Assembly: GCA_022925895.1 (NCBI GenBank)
Contig: JAKSYS010000028.1
Coordinates: 62,001 to 126,000, forward strand
Source of the DNA: Fragilaria crotonensis
Taxonomy: Eukaryota > Bacillariophyta > Fragilariophyceae > Fragilariales > Fragilariaceae
DNA: 64,000 bases
Reading direction: 5' to 3'
Position numbers and translations under genes: made by a program. Below the pieces are notes generated by a model, which was given only the letters and a program-made list of their open reading frames with translations, made no database searches and had not been told where the DNA came from. Shown here in pieces: positions 42,743 to 52,297 of this stretch (its first letter is position 1; every line of letters starts with the position of its first letter).

Positions 42743-43294
42743 GCTTTTCCATGTTCTACTATTTGTCGGCTCCAGCAGATCAAGAATGACGGGCTTGTGG
42801 AGATTTTGCTGCGTGTTCGAGTCATTCATGGTATCACAGCAAGCTGGAGCAACTCGTCGTGGTCATCACCATGACAGCAATCTGCAACATCTTTCTGTCG
42901 CCTGTAACATGTGTCATGGAATGTCAATTTGCCTTTTCCAATTGTTTGTTTGAATCCTAAACCCCGTGGTACTTCGTCGAAGCAACCTGTACACTTTAGA
43001 ACGAGATTTGAAGGAATCGGATCCTTAGAAGTCTAACATGCAAAAAGCAAAAGTGAATCAGAAAAAGTTACAGAAGTGAATCAGAAAGAGTTAATTCGAA
43101 TTAGATCATAGAGCTGGTGTAGGTCTAGCAGAGCACCTATTCCCAACAAGCAGTCGATTCCAACAAGTTCCAACTGGTAGATTATTGTCCGTCTCAACGA
43201 GGATGTGTCATGATGATGTTGCAATGGAACTGATGCCCACACACAACTCTTGAGACATCCTTCACTGCAACCACATGCTCCCTCGTTGTGTACA
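42743..43294. other. Intergenic, convergent 3' ends
   Basis: About 550 bp between two convergent genes. A 23-bp tandem duplication (AAGTGAATCAGAAA...) lies near 43048-43094. No gene is seen. Confidence 0.4.
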
Positions 43295-44853
43295 TTACAC
43301 GTGAGGATTAATTATCCAAACATGATCATGTACACCTTCCGTCGTCGTTCCATCACGAACCCAATTGAAATGAGAATGAGTCGCGTTTTGAACAAACCAG
43401 TTTCCATAGCCGTATTCAAAACGATCTCGTTTTGCAACCCACTCTTCTGGCTCGGGATGTAAGTATGCCCGCGCATGGAGCTCCCGGTTGCCACCGGCAC
43501 CGAGCGTCATGTAAATGGGCGCCTTGTCGTTCGGGTCTCGCTTGTCGAAGGCAACTGGATAGGATCGGGAATAAGCGTGGTCATGACCAGCAACAATCAA
43601 GTTAACTCCGTACAAGACGAAGAGAGGTTCCATATGCTCCTTCATTTGTGTCGTTTGATGCTCACCATTGTGCCCCAAAAAGGTTGTATACAAAGGACAG
43701 TGAAACCCCACCAGAACCCAAGGCGTGACGCTGCGATTAATTCCTTTTAAAACACCTTCCAACCACTTGTATTGCATTGATTCCGGTCGAGTGTCACTGT
43801 ACGAGCTTAGAACAATGACTTGTACCAACCCATGCTGGAATTGATAAAAGGCGTTTCCAAAATTGTAACTCCCCACGAAGGCCGACGGTGTCGAACATGA
43901 ATGATTCCACAAAGTCTGGCGATAGTTCGGATCGATCGCAGCGATTTCCGCTGGTCCTAATCGATTTGCGTTCCGAAAGTAGTGCTCGTAGGGCAAAAAG
44001 GGTATCTGAGTGGCATCGTCGCATTCGATTTCGTGATTGCCTGCGGCAACTTCAACGGGTGTTGATCTCAGCAATGGTTCCATGAGTTCGAACCAGCTGG
44101 GCCAGCGATGCGGATCGGAATCGGCGTATGACATATCGCCAACAATCAACACAAGTGATACGGGGTGTGGATTGAAGGATGTTTTCTGTGCAGCCTTGTG
44201 AATGTGTGACATGGTTTTCGTGGAGTTAACAGTCTGGCCCAAATCTCCAATCAAGGCAATAGTCGTGGGGCTTCCAGGTGTCGGTGGGGTTGTAAAGTGT
44301 AAAGCTGGAGTCTCCTCGGGCGATGACATGCGTCGAAGTAGGCGACTGGTTCTTGCGTTTGCACCCACGGCCGGTTCCACACTAATGCGATACCAGTATT
44401 GCACACTGCCGGCTTGTAGATCGGGAAGTGTCACATGGTAAATCCAATTGCTTTTGTAATACTCCCCAGTAAGCGAGGACGTGAAGTTGAACTGCGTTTT
44501 CTCACCAGATGCAGATTGCTCTGGATGCCATTCGTGTCCATATACCACATGAGGAGTAGCATCTCGGCAGTGTCGGTATTCGAGTGTGAACGATATGGTC
44601 ATGTTAACTTTGTTGTGCTCGTCTACATTCGATGCTTGCGATACATGTATATGCCGCGGCAGGCAAGCGAAGTCACGATATGGAGCTTGAAGTTGATGAT
44701 ATAGGTTGGAATCGAAAGCAGATTCATCAAGATTCGACGGGATGTCGTGTCGAGAATCCTCATAAATGCAATGTTGAGGACCTCGGACCAGCGCTACCGC
44801 AGCAAGGGACGCCCAAGAGCGGCACGACCAAGGTTCCAACCTAACGAACTCAT
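43295..44853 (-). CDS. Purple acid phosphatase (metallophosphoesterase)
   Basis: Binuclear-metal phosphomonoesterase. A fibronectin-III-like N-domain (VVYGHEWHPEQSAS, DLQAGSVQYWYRISVEP) precedes the catalytic domain with all five metal motifs: ALIGDLGQT (Asp), VGDMSYADSD (Asp and Tyr), EVAAGNHEIEC (Asn-His), VLVGFHCPLYTT (His) and NLIVAGHDHAYSRS (His-x-His). The C-terminus WFVQNATHSHFNWV is also typical of the family. The main frame has no ATG before the conserved part. An ATG at 44853 starts MSSL and would run into SWASLAAVALVRG, a plausible signal peptide, if one base is missing near 44838; I use it as an inferred start. Secretion would fit phosphate scavenging from organic esters. Confidence 0.88.
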
Positions 44854-45545
44854 ATGGCGTGAGAGAGATTGAGGATATGAACGGATGTTTTGATGCTGTG
44901 GCGAGTTGATGTGTCTTTTTTGTTTTGCTGGGGCGAAGAATCAAGGGAGAGCGCAAAGCACTTGCAGAATCTCCACATACGTTTTTGAAGATACCACATG
45001 TCTAGAGAAGCAGGTACTAATACCTGGTGTAAGTACTGTATGGGGTATGGGGTACCAGGTATGGGGTATGGGATATGGGATATGGGCACGCTGAGTACTA
45101 CAGTACTGTGTACTGTCGCAAGGACTCGTGGTGCTACGTCGTAGTACAGTATGACATATCTGCAAGCACATACGAACTATGCATACGTAGTAGCGACTGT
45201 CGTATGATTTTACGATGACTCTTCTTTATACAGTACCAGTACTCCTAGTACGTTGTAGGTCGTAGTAGACGTTCAACGGAAGAAAATTGCGCGCTTATAT
45301 ATCGTATCATGCTGGCAGACTTCCAAATTGACCCAAAAGCGAACCCAACCGAAAACCCCATCAAAATCGATCATGCTATCTAGATTAGATCATACCTGGT
45401 GCATTTTATCACCACGATTGCAACTCATTCATTTTTATATTCCTGGTCTGGGGCTTTTCGTGAAAGGACGCATACCAATCCATCATATTTATCATTTATT
45501 CGAAGGCATAGGCACATCGTACTTCATCAAACGTGCAGTAACGCC
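44854..45545. promoter_or_regulatory. Divergent promoter region between phosphatase and cupin protein
   Basis: About 690 bp between divergent starts, with GTAC palindromes at 45015-45260, a G-rich minisatellite, and a TATATATCGTATC stretch near 45296. A TATA-like role for the last is speculative. Confidence 0.45.
45038..45088 (+). repeat. G-rich GTATGGG / GATATGGG minisatellite
   Basis: Six runs of three or four G separated by TAT or ATAT, interrupted once by GGTACCAGG. It could form a G-quadruplex. It lies about 460 bp upstream of the cupin gene start and 185 bp upstream of the phosphatase start. Confidence 0.75.
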
Positions 45546-46925
45546 ATGAAAAGCATACTCCACAACCTTCAACTTCTGTCGACGAAGACTATCGGCATCC
45601 TCATACTGGTCGGCGTTGGATGCTACACAGCGGTTTCATTCGTAGCTCATAGCTACATCGTGTCATTGGAGGCAGCCGACCTGAATGTGTTTCAATTTGT
45701 GGACAATGCGCGAGATCGTCACATACAAGCACCCGCCAACCCACACAAGCTGAGGCAGTCTCAACTCAACCTGCACCGCAAACGACCACAAGCAGGGCCT
45801 AAGCGCCTGACAGCGGCATCCTTCCAAGAACAAAACGCACGCGCAGCGAAGCTTAAACAGCACTACGAGCTTGTATATTCTCCCAAAAAGACCGATCGAA
45901 TTCGCGATTACGTCTACAAGCACCTGCGACGACCTTTTGAATACAAAACGCAACTCGATCTACCGTACGATGTATACAATTGTCCTCGTAAGGGACCACC
46001 TCCCAACTATCCTTTTGGTTGGAATGTCATGGATGTTATTGGACATTGGAATCCGATGAATACGTCAGAGCCCGAACGGATCCATCAATCGCTCTGTGTA
46101 TTTGATTACGATGAGGACTTGAGTGTTGCTGCACTATATCGAAAAGCCGAGGTACCATTCCTACTGCGCAACACACCTGTTTTGCTTCAAACTGCTGAAC
46201 GATGGAACCGAAATCCTGGCTACCTTTCGTCCTTGCTTCAAGACTACGTGGAAAAAACTGAGCATTCTCACAACAATCATTTCATGTACTTTAATGTGAA
46301 AAGTCCGAGACTGCGCATTCCCGACGGATGGAAACCACCGATGGAGTTGACGGAATTGTCCTTTGACGCCTGGCAAGAACTCTCTGGTACTGTCACGACA
46401 GACGAACCCAACCAAGAACGCTACTACTTTCGTGTCAACGGCGTCAAGGGCGGTCCACATGAATATCTTTTTCAAGAATTGCCAATTTTCCTACCTACTC
46501 ACAATAACTTCTTCATGGTCGATCCCAAGGAACAGAGAGGAATCAATTGTCGCTTTGGCATGAAGGGTATCATAGCCGAAACGCATTTTGATGAAAGTCG
46601 GAATTTCATCGTATTGCTGGGAGGCCAACGACGATATATTTTGGCACATCCCAGAGAATGTCAAAACCTACAGCTTTACCCCATTGACCACCCAAGTGGA
46701 CGGCACTCGGCTGTCGACTGGACGGATCCAGATTTGAAGAAATTTCCAGACTTTAAAAAGGCTCAAGTTCACGAAGTGGTCTTGCAGGCGGGAGATGCCT
46801 TGTACTTGCCCACCATGTGGTTTCATTTCGTTGTGTCGCTCAATGTCAACTATCAATGCAATGCTCGATCGGGAAAGACCTTTGAGAACGTTGATTTTAT
46901 TCGTAAATGTGGTTTTTTGGGATGA
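45546..46925 (+). CDS. Cupin-8/JmjC-like 2-oxoglutarate oxygenase, membrane-anchored (copy 1)
   Basis: About 459 aa. The ATG at 45546 starts just before a signal anchor (STKTIGILILVGVGCYTAVSFVAH); the longer upstream frame lacks merit. A basic stem follows, then a conserved region beginning YDVYNCPRKGPPPNYPFGWN. The C-terminal oxygenase domain contains GMKGIIAETHFDESRNFIV, in which His about 347 and Asp about 349 form the HxD iron motif; GQRRYILAHP; SGRHSAVDW; and LQAGDALYLPTMWFHFVVSL, in which His about 427 is the distal ligand. Such proteins hydroxylate proteins or bind metal in the secretory pathway. The substrate is unknown. It lies tail-to-tail with a paralogue at 47283-48806. No break or intron. 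Confidence 0.85.
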   Translation: MKSILHNLQLLSTKTIGILILVGVGCYTAVSFVAHSYIVSLEAADLNVFQFVDNARDRHIQAPANPHKLRQSQLNLHRKRPQAGPKRLTAASFQEQNARAAKLKQHYELVYSPKKTDRIRDYVYKHLRRPFEYKTQLDLPYDVYNCPRKGPPPNYPFGWNVMDVIGHWNPMNTSEPERIHQSLCVFDYDEDLSVAALYRKAEVPFLLRNTPVLLQTAERWNRNPGYLSSLLQDYVEKTEHSHNNHFMYFNVKSPRLRIPDGWKPPMELTELSFDAWQELSGTVTTDEPNQERYYFRVNGVKGGPHEYLFQELPIFLPTHNNFFMVDPKEQRGINCRFGMKGIIAETHFDESRNFIVLLGGQRRYILAHPRECQNLQLYPIDHPSGRHSAVDWTDPDLKKFPDFKKAQVHEVVLQAGDALYLPTMWFHFVVSLNVNYQCNARSGKTFENVDFIRKCGFLG

Positions 46926-47282
46926 GGAAAAGGAAAGAACAATCTGTGCTCCGTGGCGGTTTCGTGACGACGTCGGTAATCGTTTATTCAAAGAAAAGGA
47001 AGGTAGGGAATGTTCCATAGTCTCTCCAACAGTGTGGAGACAAATCAGCAAATGCATCCATTCCCAGAAAAAGAAGGCATATCGATCATAAAAGTCTACA
47101 ACCCATTGGAATTTCGCTAAATAGTTCTGTAATTGTCATTTCTAAATGCACAGGTCACTTCTATCTTAGCCAAAAGACAGATATTCAGTTCATCACAGTT
47201 GTAAACAACTTCCCACGCGTTCCAGATAGTTCCACATGGAAGTAAGTTAAGAAAGGCAGCAACTCAAACCGCGATTCACTTC
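46926..47282. other. Intergenic between convergent cupin paralogues
   Basis: About 355 bp of shared 3' flank. No hairpin or gene is recognised. Confidence 0.4.
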
Positions 47283-48806
47283 CTAAAATCCACATTCGTG
47301 AATAGGTGACATGTATTCCGGTCCAATGCCGCTCCTCGTGTTGCATTGAAAATTGAGATCCAGTGAAATGATGTAGTGAAACCAATTTGTGGGCAGGTAC
47401 ATAACGTCTCCAGCTTGGAGGATGACTTCGTTCGCCTTGGCGTGAGCGAATTGTGGATAACTCTCTAGATCTGGATTGCTCCAATCCACAGCCGAGTGAC
47501 GACCCGACGGATGTTCCTTGGGAAGAAGCGCCAGTAACTCGCATTGATCAGGGTGGCTCAGGATATACCGACGCTCGCCGCCAAGGACCACGATAGCATT
47601 GCGCGATCCATCAAAATGATTTTCGGCGATAACACCCTTCATTCCGAAGCGACAATGAATACCTTTTTGCTCTTCAGGTTGTACCAAGTACAACTGCTTC
47701 TTTTTCGGTTGGAAAAATGTTAATTCATCGAAGAGATATTCTGATGATCCAGTGTCACATTCTCCCATGTCACCACACCCAATCAATCGATAATACCAAT
47801 GCGGCATATTCGGGCCCAATTTATCGTCCGTGACATTGGCATGTTCTAACCAGTCCATGTATTGCATTCGCATCATTTTGGTAGGTTCAGACCAATTCGC
47901 TGGCATTTCAACATTGTATACTCCCCAAAATTTATTCTTTTTCTTTTGAGGAGGCGGTTCACGTTTGTGCTGTTTCTTGGGTTGACTAGGCTTCATCCAA
48001 TAAAGAAAGTGATTGGAGCCTGAATATTCCGCTCGGTGCGGCACAGTATTCATGAGTTGTTCCATGTATCCAGGAGCATTCCAACGCTCGACCGAAGCCG
48101 CCACTTGAGGGTCGCCGCGAACAACAAAGGGCAGTTCCTGGTCACGGTAATGCATTGCCTTGTCGTATTCGGTTGCATAGTCAAAGACGCACCAACCTTG
48201 ATGAATTTCTGATCGTGGGGTAGTGTCATCAGGAGGCCAGTGGTTCAAGAGATCCAAAATGTTCCAGGCGTAAGGATATCCTTCTGGTGGTTCGTAAGGA
48301 CAATCATAGATGTCGTAGTACGACTCTTCAGGGATCCTAATGGGACTATAAGTGTTCTTGTGAAGGGATTTCGTGAACGACAGGCTGCGTTCGTCGTCTT
48401 TTGGCAGCATGGCATCGTACAACTGTCGCAGCAATTGATATTGTACACTCTTGTCACCGATGCGTTTCATACTACCAGGAATATGGTAGAAGGGTTTGGG
48501 CACAAAGTATTGCATTCTTGGAAGAGATTTGCCTCCACCAGCCAACTTCCAGCTTGCGTATATCCCTGCCATGAGGAGGAGCACCATCAAGAGAACAAAT
48601 TGAAATTGAGATTCCCAATCTGGGCCGTAGTACGTCGAGAATGCCGTATTCTTAATCTTCTTGGAACGACGAGGGCGACGGGAGTCGTTGGCTGGTTGAG
48701 GTCCATGATTGTGGTCGTGGCCATTGCAGCAATCCGAGGTTTGGGATGCATCTGGCGACAATGCGCCGTTTGCAGGGGCGACACGAGCACGTAGTCCTGG
48801 CATCAT
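47283..48806 (-). CDS. Cupin-8/JmjC-like 2-oxoglutarate oxygenase, membrane-anchored (copy 2)
   Basis: 507 aa, paralogous to the convergent neighbour. The N-terminus is cytosolic with CCNGHDHNHG, a possible metal-binding patch, and a basic SRRPRRSKK, then a signal anchor (FQFVLLMVLLLMAGIYAS). The shared body runs from YDIYDCPYEPPEGYPYAWN through HQGWCVFDYATEYDKA to the oxygenase domain: GMKGVIAENHFDGSRNAIV (His/Asp near 397-399), GERRYILSHP, SGRHSAVDWSNPDL, LQAGDVMYLPTNWFHYIISL (distal His). It differs from copy 1 by a Lys/Gln/Pro-rich insert (KPSQPKKQHKREPPPQKKK) and a Cys-containing loop (GCGDMGECDTG). The two probably arose by inverted local duplication, since they meet tail to tail with about 355 nt between stops. 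Confidence 0.85.
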   Translation of the reverse strand: MMPGLRARVAPANGALSPDASQTSDCCNGHDHNHGPQPANDSRRPRRSKKIKNTAFSTYYGPDWESQFQFVLLMVLLLMAGIYASWKLAGGGKSLPRMQYFVPKPFYHIPGSMKRIGDKSVQYQLLRQLYDAMLPKDDERSLSFTKSLHKNTYSPIRIPEESYYDIYDCPYEPPEGYPYAWNILDLLNHWPPDDTTPRSEIHQGWCVFDYATEYDKAMHYRDQELPFVVRGDPQVAASVERWNAPGYMEQLMNTVPHRAEYSGSNHFLYWMKPSQPKKQHKREPPPQKKKNKFWGVYNVEMPANWSEPTKMMRMQYMDWLEHANVTDDKLGPNMPHWYYRLIGCGDMGECDTGSSEYLFDELTFFQPKKKQLYLVQPEEQKGIHCRFGMKGVIAENHFDGSRNAIVVLGGERRYILSHPDQCELLALLPKEHPSGRHSAVDWSNPDLESYPQFAHAKANEVILQAGDVMYLPTNWFHYIISLDLNFQCNTRSGIGPEYMSPIHECGF

Positions 48807-49244
48807 GTATCCGTAGACTACCTAGACTCTGGTTTGGAAGAATACAAGAGGGCACCACGAAGAGGAGGAAAGTGAAGAGAGTACTTGCTGATGTGAGGTG
48901 GTCTTGGAATCAGTTGGACAATGGTCGGTTGTTGGAGTACATGGCCGGAATCCGAACGCATCGAACCCCCTCTGTAGGTTCGCGTCCTTTATGCATACGA
49001 GTCCTACTTCAAAACGAAAAACATGTATTTTGAAGGTGCGTTGAATCCTACTGGGATCGATGTACATCAAGGAAAGAATGCGGGAAACTACTGGTACTGT
49101 CGGAGTAGACTTCGTTACACAGTACACAGTGTACTATACTGGTACCATGTACTAGTACTGGTAATTACCAGAATCGTGGAACCGGAGAACAAGTATTTGT
49201 ACAAGTACATACCGCCACGCTCGATCGATGACGAAGGGGATAGG
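48807..49244. other. Intergenic, left flank of the Copia element
   Basis: About 440 bp upstream of cupin copy 2. GTAC palindromes occur at 49090-49215 (GTACACAGTGTACTATACTG, GTACTAGTACTGG). It is followed by the target duplication GATAGG. Confidence 0.45.
49239..49244. repeat. Target-site duplication, left copy
   Basis: GATAGG directly before the LTR, matched by GATAGG at 51910-51915. Six bases match; Copia duplications are usually five. Confidence 0.75.
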
Positions 49245-49627
49245 TGTCAAGATGTACTGTGCTACAAGTACTGCTCAAGATGTGTCAAGTAATACTGTGT
49301 CATCCGGACACTACTCGAACAACGACAGTACACCAGTATCTAGTATCTGTTCCGGTGATCACGGCAGTGTTGATGGTTGGACTGTAATCCAGGCCAAGGC
49401 TAAAGCAAAGAAGACTAAAGAAGCTCCACACAGAAGGAAGACTGAAGAGTCTATTATTGGTGTGAATGGGATTCACAAGGTGGTGAATGGGAATGCAATT
49501 GCAGCTGATGGGATTGGAGTCTAGAAATAGAGACTAACAGTAAAGCTCACAATACAGATAAAGGAAATTCAATACGGTTGTAATATCGTACTGGCTAGTG
49601 TTATACTGTATCAAGGATTATTTAACA
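49245..49627 (+). repeat. Copia 5' LTR
   Basis: 383 bp, TG...CA ends, apparently identical to 51527-51909. It has an open frame throughout its middle (QAKAKAKKTKEAPHRRKTEE), the same in both copies. Confidence 0.93.
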
Positions 49628-49669
49628 CGTTTATAAACGGTCAGTTTATATTTTGAAGTCTCAAGCAAC

Positions 49670-50755
49670 ATGGTCGACGAACAGTCTGAGTCCGGGTATG
49701 GTACTACTGTTCGTGCGTTTGCGTTTGATGGCGACGAAGCCAAGTACCGTTCCTGGGAAGGGAAGACGCTTGCGCTTGCCGGGTCGAGGGGATTTCTACT
49801 TGCACTAACTAAAGCAGCTACCGGGAGGGTACTTACTGTGGAAGAGTATGAGTACGGCGAGGTTGAGGTGCCTGGTATGGATGTCACTGGTGGCGCGGCT
49901 ACCGCTGCAACGACACGTCCTACGACAGCTGCGGAGAACCGCAAGTACCTCGCGAAGGCTACAGCTTGGACATATTTGGTTGCAAGTTGCACCGGTACAG
50001 CCTACGCTCTAATTGAGAGGTGCGAAGGTGATCCGTTTAAGGCTTGGGCCATACTTCAGGAGAAGTACTGTGCCACTGACGCGGAAGAAAACTACCCTGA
50101 GCTGGATCAAGCATTTAGCGAGTGCAAGCTCGATGGGACAAGCAAGGATCCGGAACTCTGGTTCAATGACTTGGACCACTTGAACATGAGGCTCGCAAGA
50201 ATTAACTTGAAGTACGAGAAGGACGATCTGCAAATGAAGAGTAGAATGATGAAGGCTATGTCGACGGACTATGACAGCGTCATCGTCAAGTTCCGCGGTG
50301 ACTTAAGCGATACGCCTCTCGCGAAGTTGCGCAAGGAAGTGGTACTCCAATTCAAGACCCTTGTCAAGGATGGTCGTGGAAGGGGCTCGGAATCGGTACT
50401 CAGTTCCAGCAACACATTTAAGGGAACATGCAGGAATTGCGGCAAGATTGGCCATAAGGCACATGAGTGCAGGTCGGCCAAGGTCGAATCTACGGAGGGT
50501 CCAACGAAGGATGCCAGTACTGCCGACGTCGATAAGTCAAATGTGACATGCTATAATTGTCAAGGGAAGGGGCATTATGCGAACGAGTGTGCGGCGCAAA
50601 GAACTTCAAGTCTGACCCTACAGCTGATATGGCAATGTTTGTCGGAGCGTCATGCGTGGATACTATGCCCGTCTACAAGGGCTATGACTATTGTGCAGAT
50701 GTGGAGACAGCTTCTTCGACAACATGTCCGATTCAGTGGCTTTTGGCGAGGTTGA
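49670..50755 (+). CDS. Copia Gag with two zinc knuckles
   Basis: Starts 42 nt after the 5' LTR. It has a capsid-like helical region (KAWAILQEKYCATDAEENY, ELDQAFSECKLDGTSKDPEL, LWFNDLDHLNMRLARI), then two CCHC knuckles, CRNCGKIGHKAHEC and CYNCQGKGHYANEC, which bind the element's RNA. After the second knuckle, near 50605, the true frame seems to shift to one reading NFKSDPTADMAMFVGASC and then (50691-50927) an acidic tail. The last part of the listed frame (to 50755) is therefore probably spurious. Confidence 0.88.
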   Translation: MVDEQSESGYGTTVRAFAFDGDEAKYRSWEGKTLALAGSRGFLLALTKAATGRVLTVEEYEYGEVEVPGMDVTGGAATAATTRPTTAAENRKYLAKATAWTYLVASCTGTAYALIERCEGDPFKAWAILQEKYCATDAEENYPELDQAFSECKLDGTSKDPELWFNDLDHLNMRLARINLKYEKDDLQMKSRMMKAMSTDYDSVIVKFRGDLSDTPLAKLRKEVVLQFKTLVKDGRGRGSESVLSSSNTFKGTCRNCGKIGHKAHECRSAKVESTEGPTKDASTADVDKSNVTCYNCQGKGHYANECAAQRTSSLTLQLIWQCLSERHAWILCPSTRAMTIVQMWRQLLRQHVRFSGFWRG

Positions 50756-50981
50756 TGACACTTTGTTTGGTCATTTGATCCCGGCCGGTGGTACTTGTAC
50801 TAAGAACGATACTAAAACTGCACGCATTGAGGACACTGCGGCGGAGACTGAACCAGTTGCCATTGAGGTTGAGTTGGTTGAAGAACAGGAATCAAATGTG
50901 ACTTGGACGTTCTTGCACCTGACATGAACACCCTATCATGGCTACCAATGAAACTACGGACAAAATGATAAAGTCATTGTC

Positions 50982-51526
50982 ATGCCAAGCGCTTGTGTCG
51001 GATCAGCAGTTACGCTAGTACTTGCGGAGGAATGGCTACTTGATGATGGCGGCGCTACTGGTGGCGTCGCATACGACAACAAACATACGACAGATTTGAC
51101 GGATTCGAATCGTGACGTCACTATCGGAAATGGTGGCGAAGTTCCAGAAACCATGTTGAAGGACCTACCGGATGACAAGTTGACATTGGAAATGCCTGGA
51201 CTTGTTGAGATCGCGGAGGATGTCCCTGCTACTATGGCTGTTACTGGTGTTGCACCGTTGGTCGCAACGATGGAGTCATTTTCTAAAATTCTGAAGTCAC
51301 TTGGGCTTATTCGCCAATGCAAGACCGATCCATGCCTTTTCTACCTATTTGACAGGTACGGAAATTTACAGGCAATCGTGGTTGCGTGCTGCGATGACTG
51401 CATTGCTGTTTTTACTGGACACGAGAAATGGTGGGTCACGAAGCTCAAGACTGGAATATCGGGAGGAATGACCATGCCGGAAGGAATTTCGGACATTTTG
51501 TATGATCCCCAGAACACGCCGGAGGA
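50982..51526 (+). pseudogene. Copia pol remnant: protease joined to a late RT fragment
   Basis: Protease-like sequence EEWLLDDGGATGGVAYDNK, then DVTIGNGGEVPET, resembles the Copia protease; the catalytic Asp-Ser-Gly-Ala box reads Asp-Asp-Gly-Gly-Ala-Thr. From about 51270 the same frame continues as an RT piece, RQCKTDPCLFYLFDRYGNL then AIVVACCDDCIAVFTGHE, where the YxDD box reads CCDD. Everything between (integrase, RT fingers and palm) is gone, marking the deletion near 51200-51270. The frame runs on into the 3' LTR. Confidence 0.8.
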
Positions 51527-51909
51527 TGTCAAGATGTACTGTGCTACAAGTACTGCTCAAGATGTGTCAAGTAATACTGTGTCATCCGGACACTACTCGA
51601 ACAACGACAGTACACCAGTATCTAGTATCTGTTCCGGTGATCACGGCAGTGTTGATGGTTGGACTGTAATCCAGGCCAAGGCTAAAGCAAAGAAGACTAA
51701 AGAAGCTCCACACAGAAGGAAGACTGAAGAGTCTATTATTGGTGTGAATGGGATTCACAAGGTGGTGAATGGGAATGCAATTGCAGCTGATGGGATTGGA
51801 GTCTAGAAATAGAGACTAACAGTAAAGCTCACAATACAGATAAAGGAAATTCAATACGGTTGTAATATCGTACTGGCTAGTGTTATACTGTATCAAGGAT
51901 TATTTAACA
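51527..51909 (+). repeat. Copia 3' LTR
   Basis: 383 bp, identical by eye to the 5' LTR. The frame of the pol remnant runs into it and ends at 51806. Confidence 0.93.
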
Positions 51910-51915
51910 GATAGG
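51910..51915. repeat. Target-site duplication, right copy
   Basis: GATAGG directly after the second LTR. Confidence 0.75.
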
Positions 51916-52297
51916 GACCTCCACATTCGGCCTCCCCATCTGTTGGTAAATTGGGCATGCAGCATGCATCAAACAGGAGTCAGAGAAGGTTAATGCACAT
52001 CATCTGAACCAAGGTGGATTTAAGAAACCTACGGTGGACCTATATTTGCTGCATAGATCAACGTCATGAAGTCTCCAGGATGTACCACTGGGGTCAAGTG
52101 CCGAATCAAACCAAGCGCGGACCCACCACAGGAAGATTGGTGATCAGTTATCAGCCATGAGGCCTCACACTGCGAACAACTCCTCGACGTGGACTCTTGC
52201 GCCGCAGAGAAAACGGTAATGGATTAACGTCATAGAAACAAAATCCAAAACAACTCTCCTTCCATGGCGAGTGCGCGACTCGGCCACCCAGAGTCGC
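51916..52297. other. Intergenic between the Copia element and the myosin 3' end
   Basis: About 380 bp. No gene recognised. Confidence 0.35.

Larger units (their letters stand above)
49245..51909 (+). mobile_element. Internally deleted Ty1/Copia-type LTR retrotransposon
   Basis: 2,665 bp, flanked by GATAGG at 49239-49244 and 51910-51915 (likely target-site duplication). The LTRs (383 bp each) appear identical, start TGTCAAG and end TTTAACA, so insertion is recent. The 1.9-kb interior carries gag, then protease joined directly to a late piece of reverse transcriptase. Integrase, most of RT and RNase H are missing. It cannot move by itself but keeps the ends needed to be moved by an intact relative. 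Confidence 0.92.

Noticed and set aside
49228-49524. A stand-alone gene in the 5' LTR
   Set aside because: The same sequence is repeated in the 3' LTR; the frame has no independent support.
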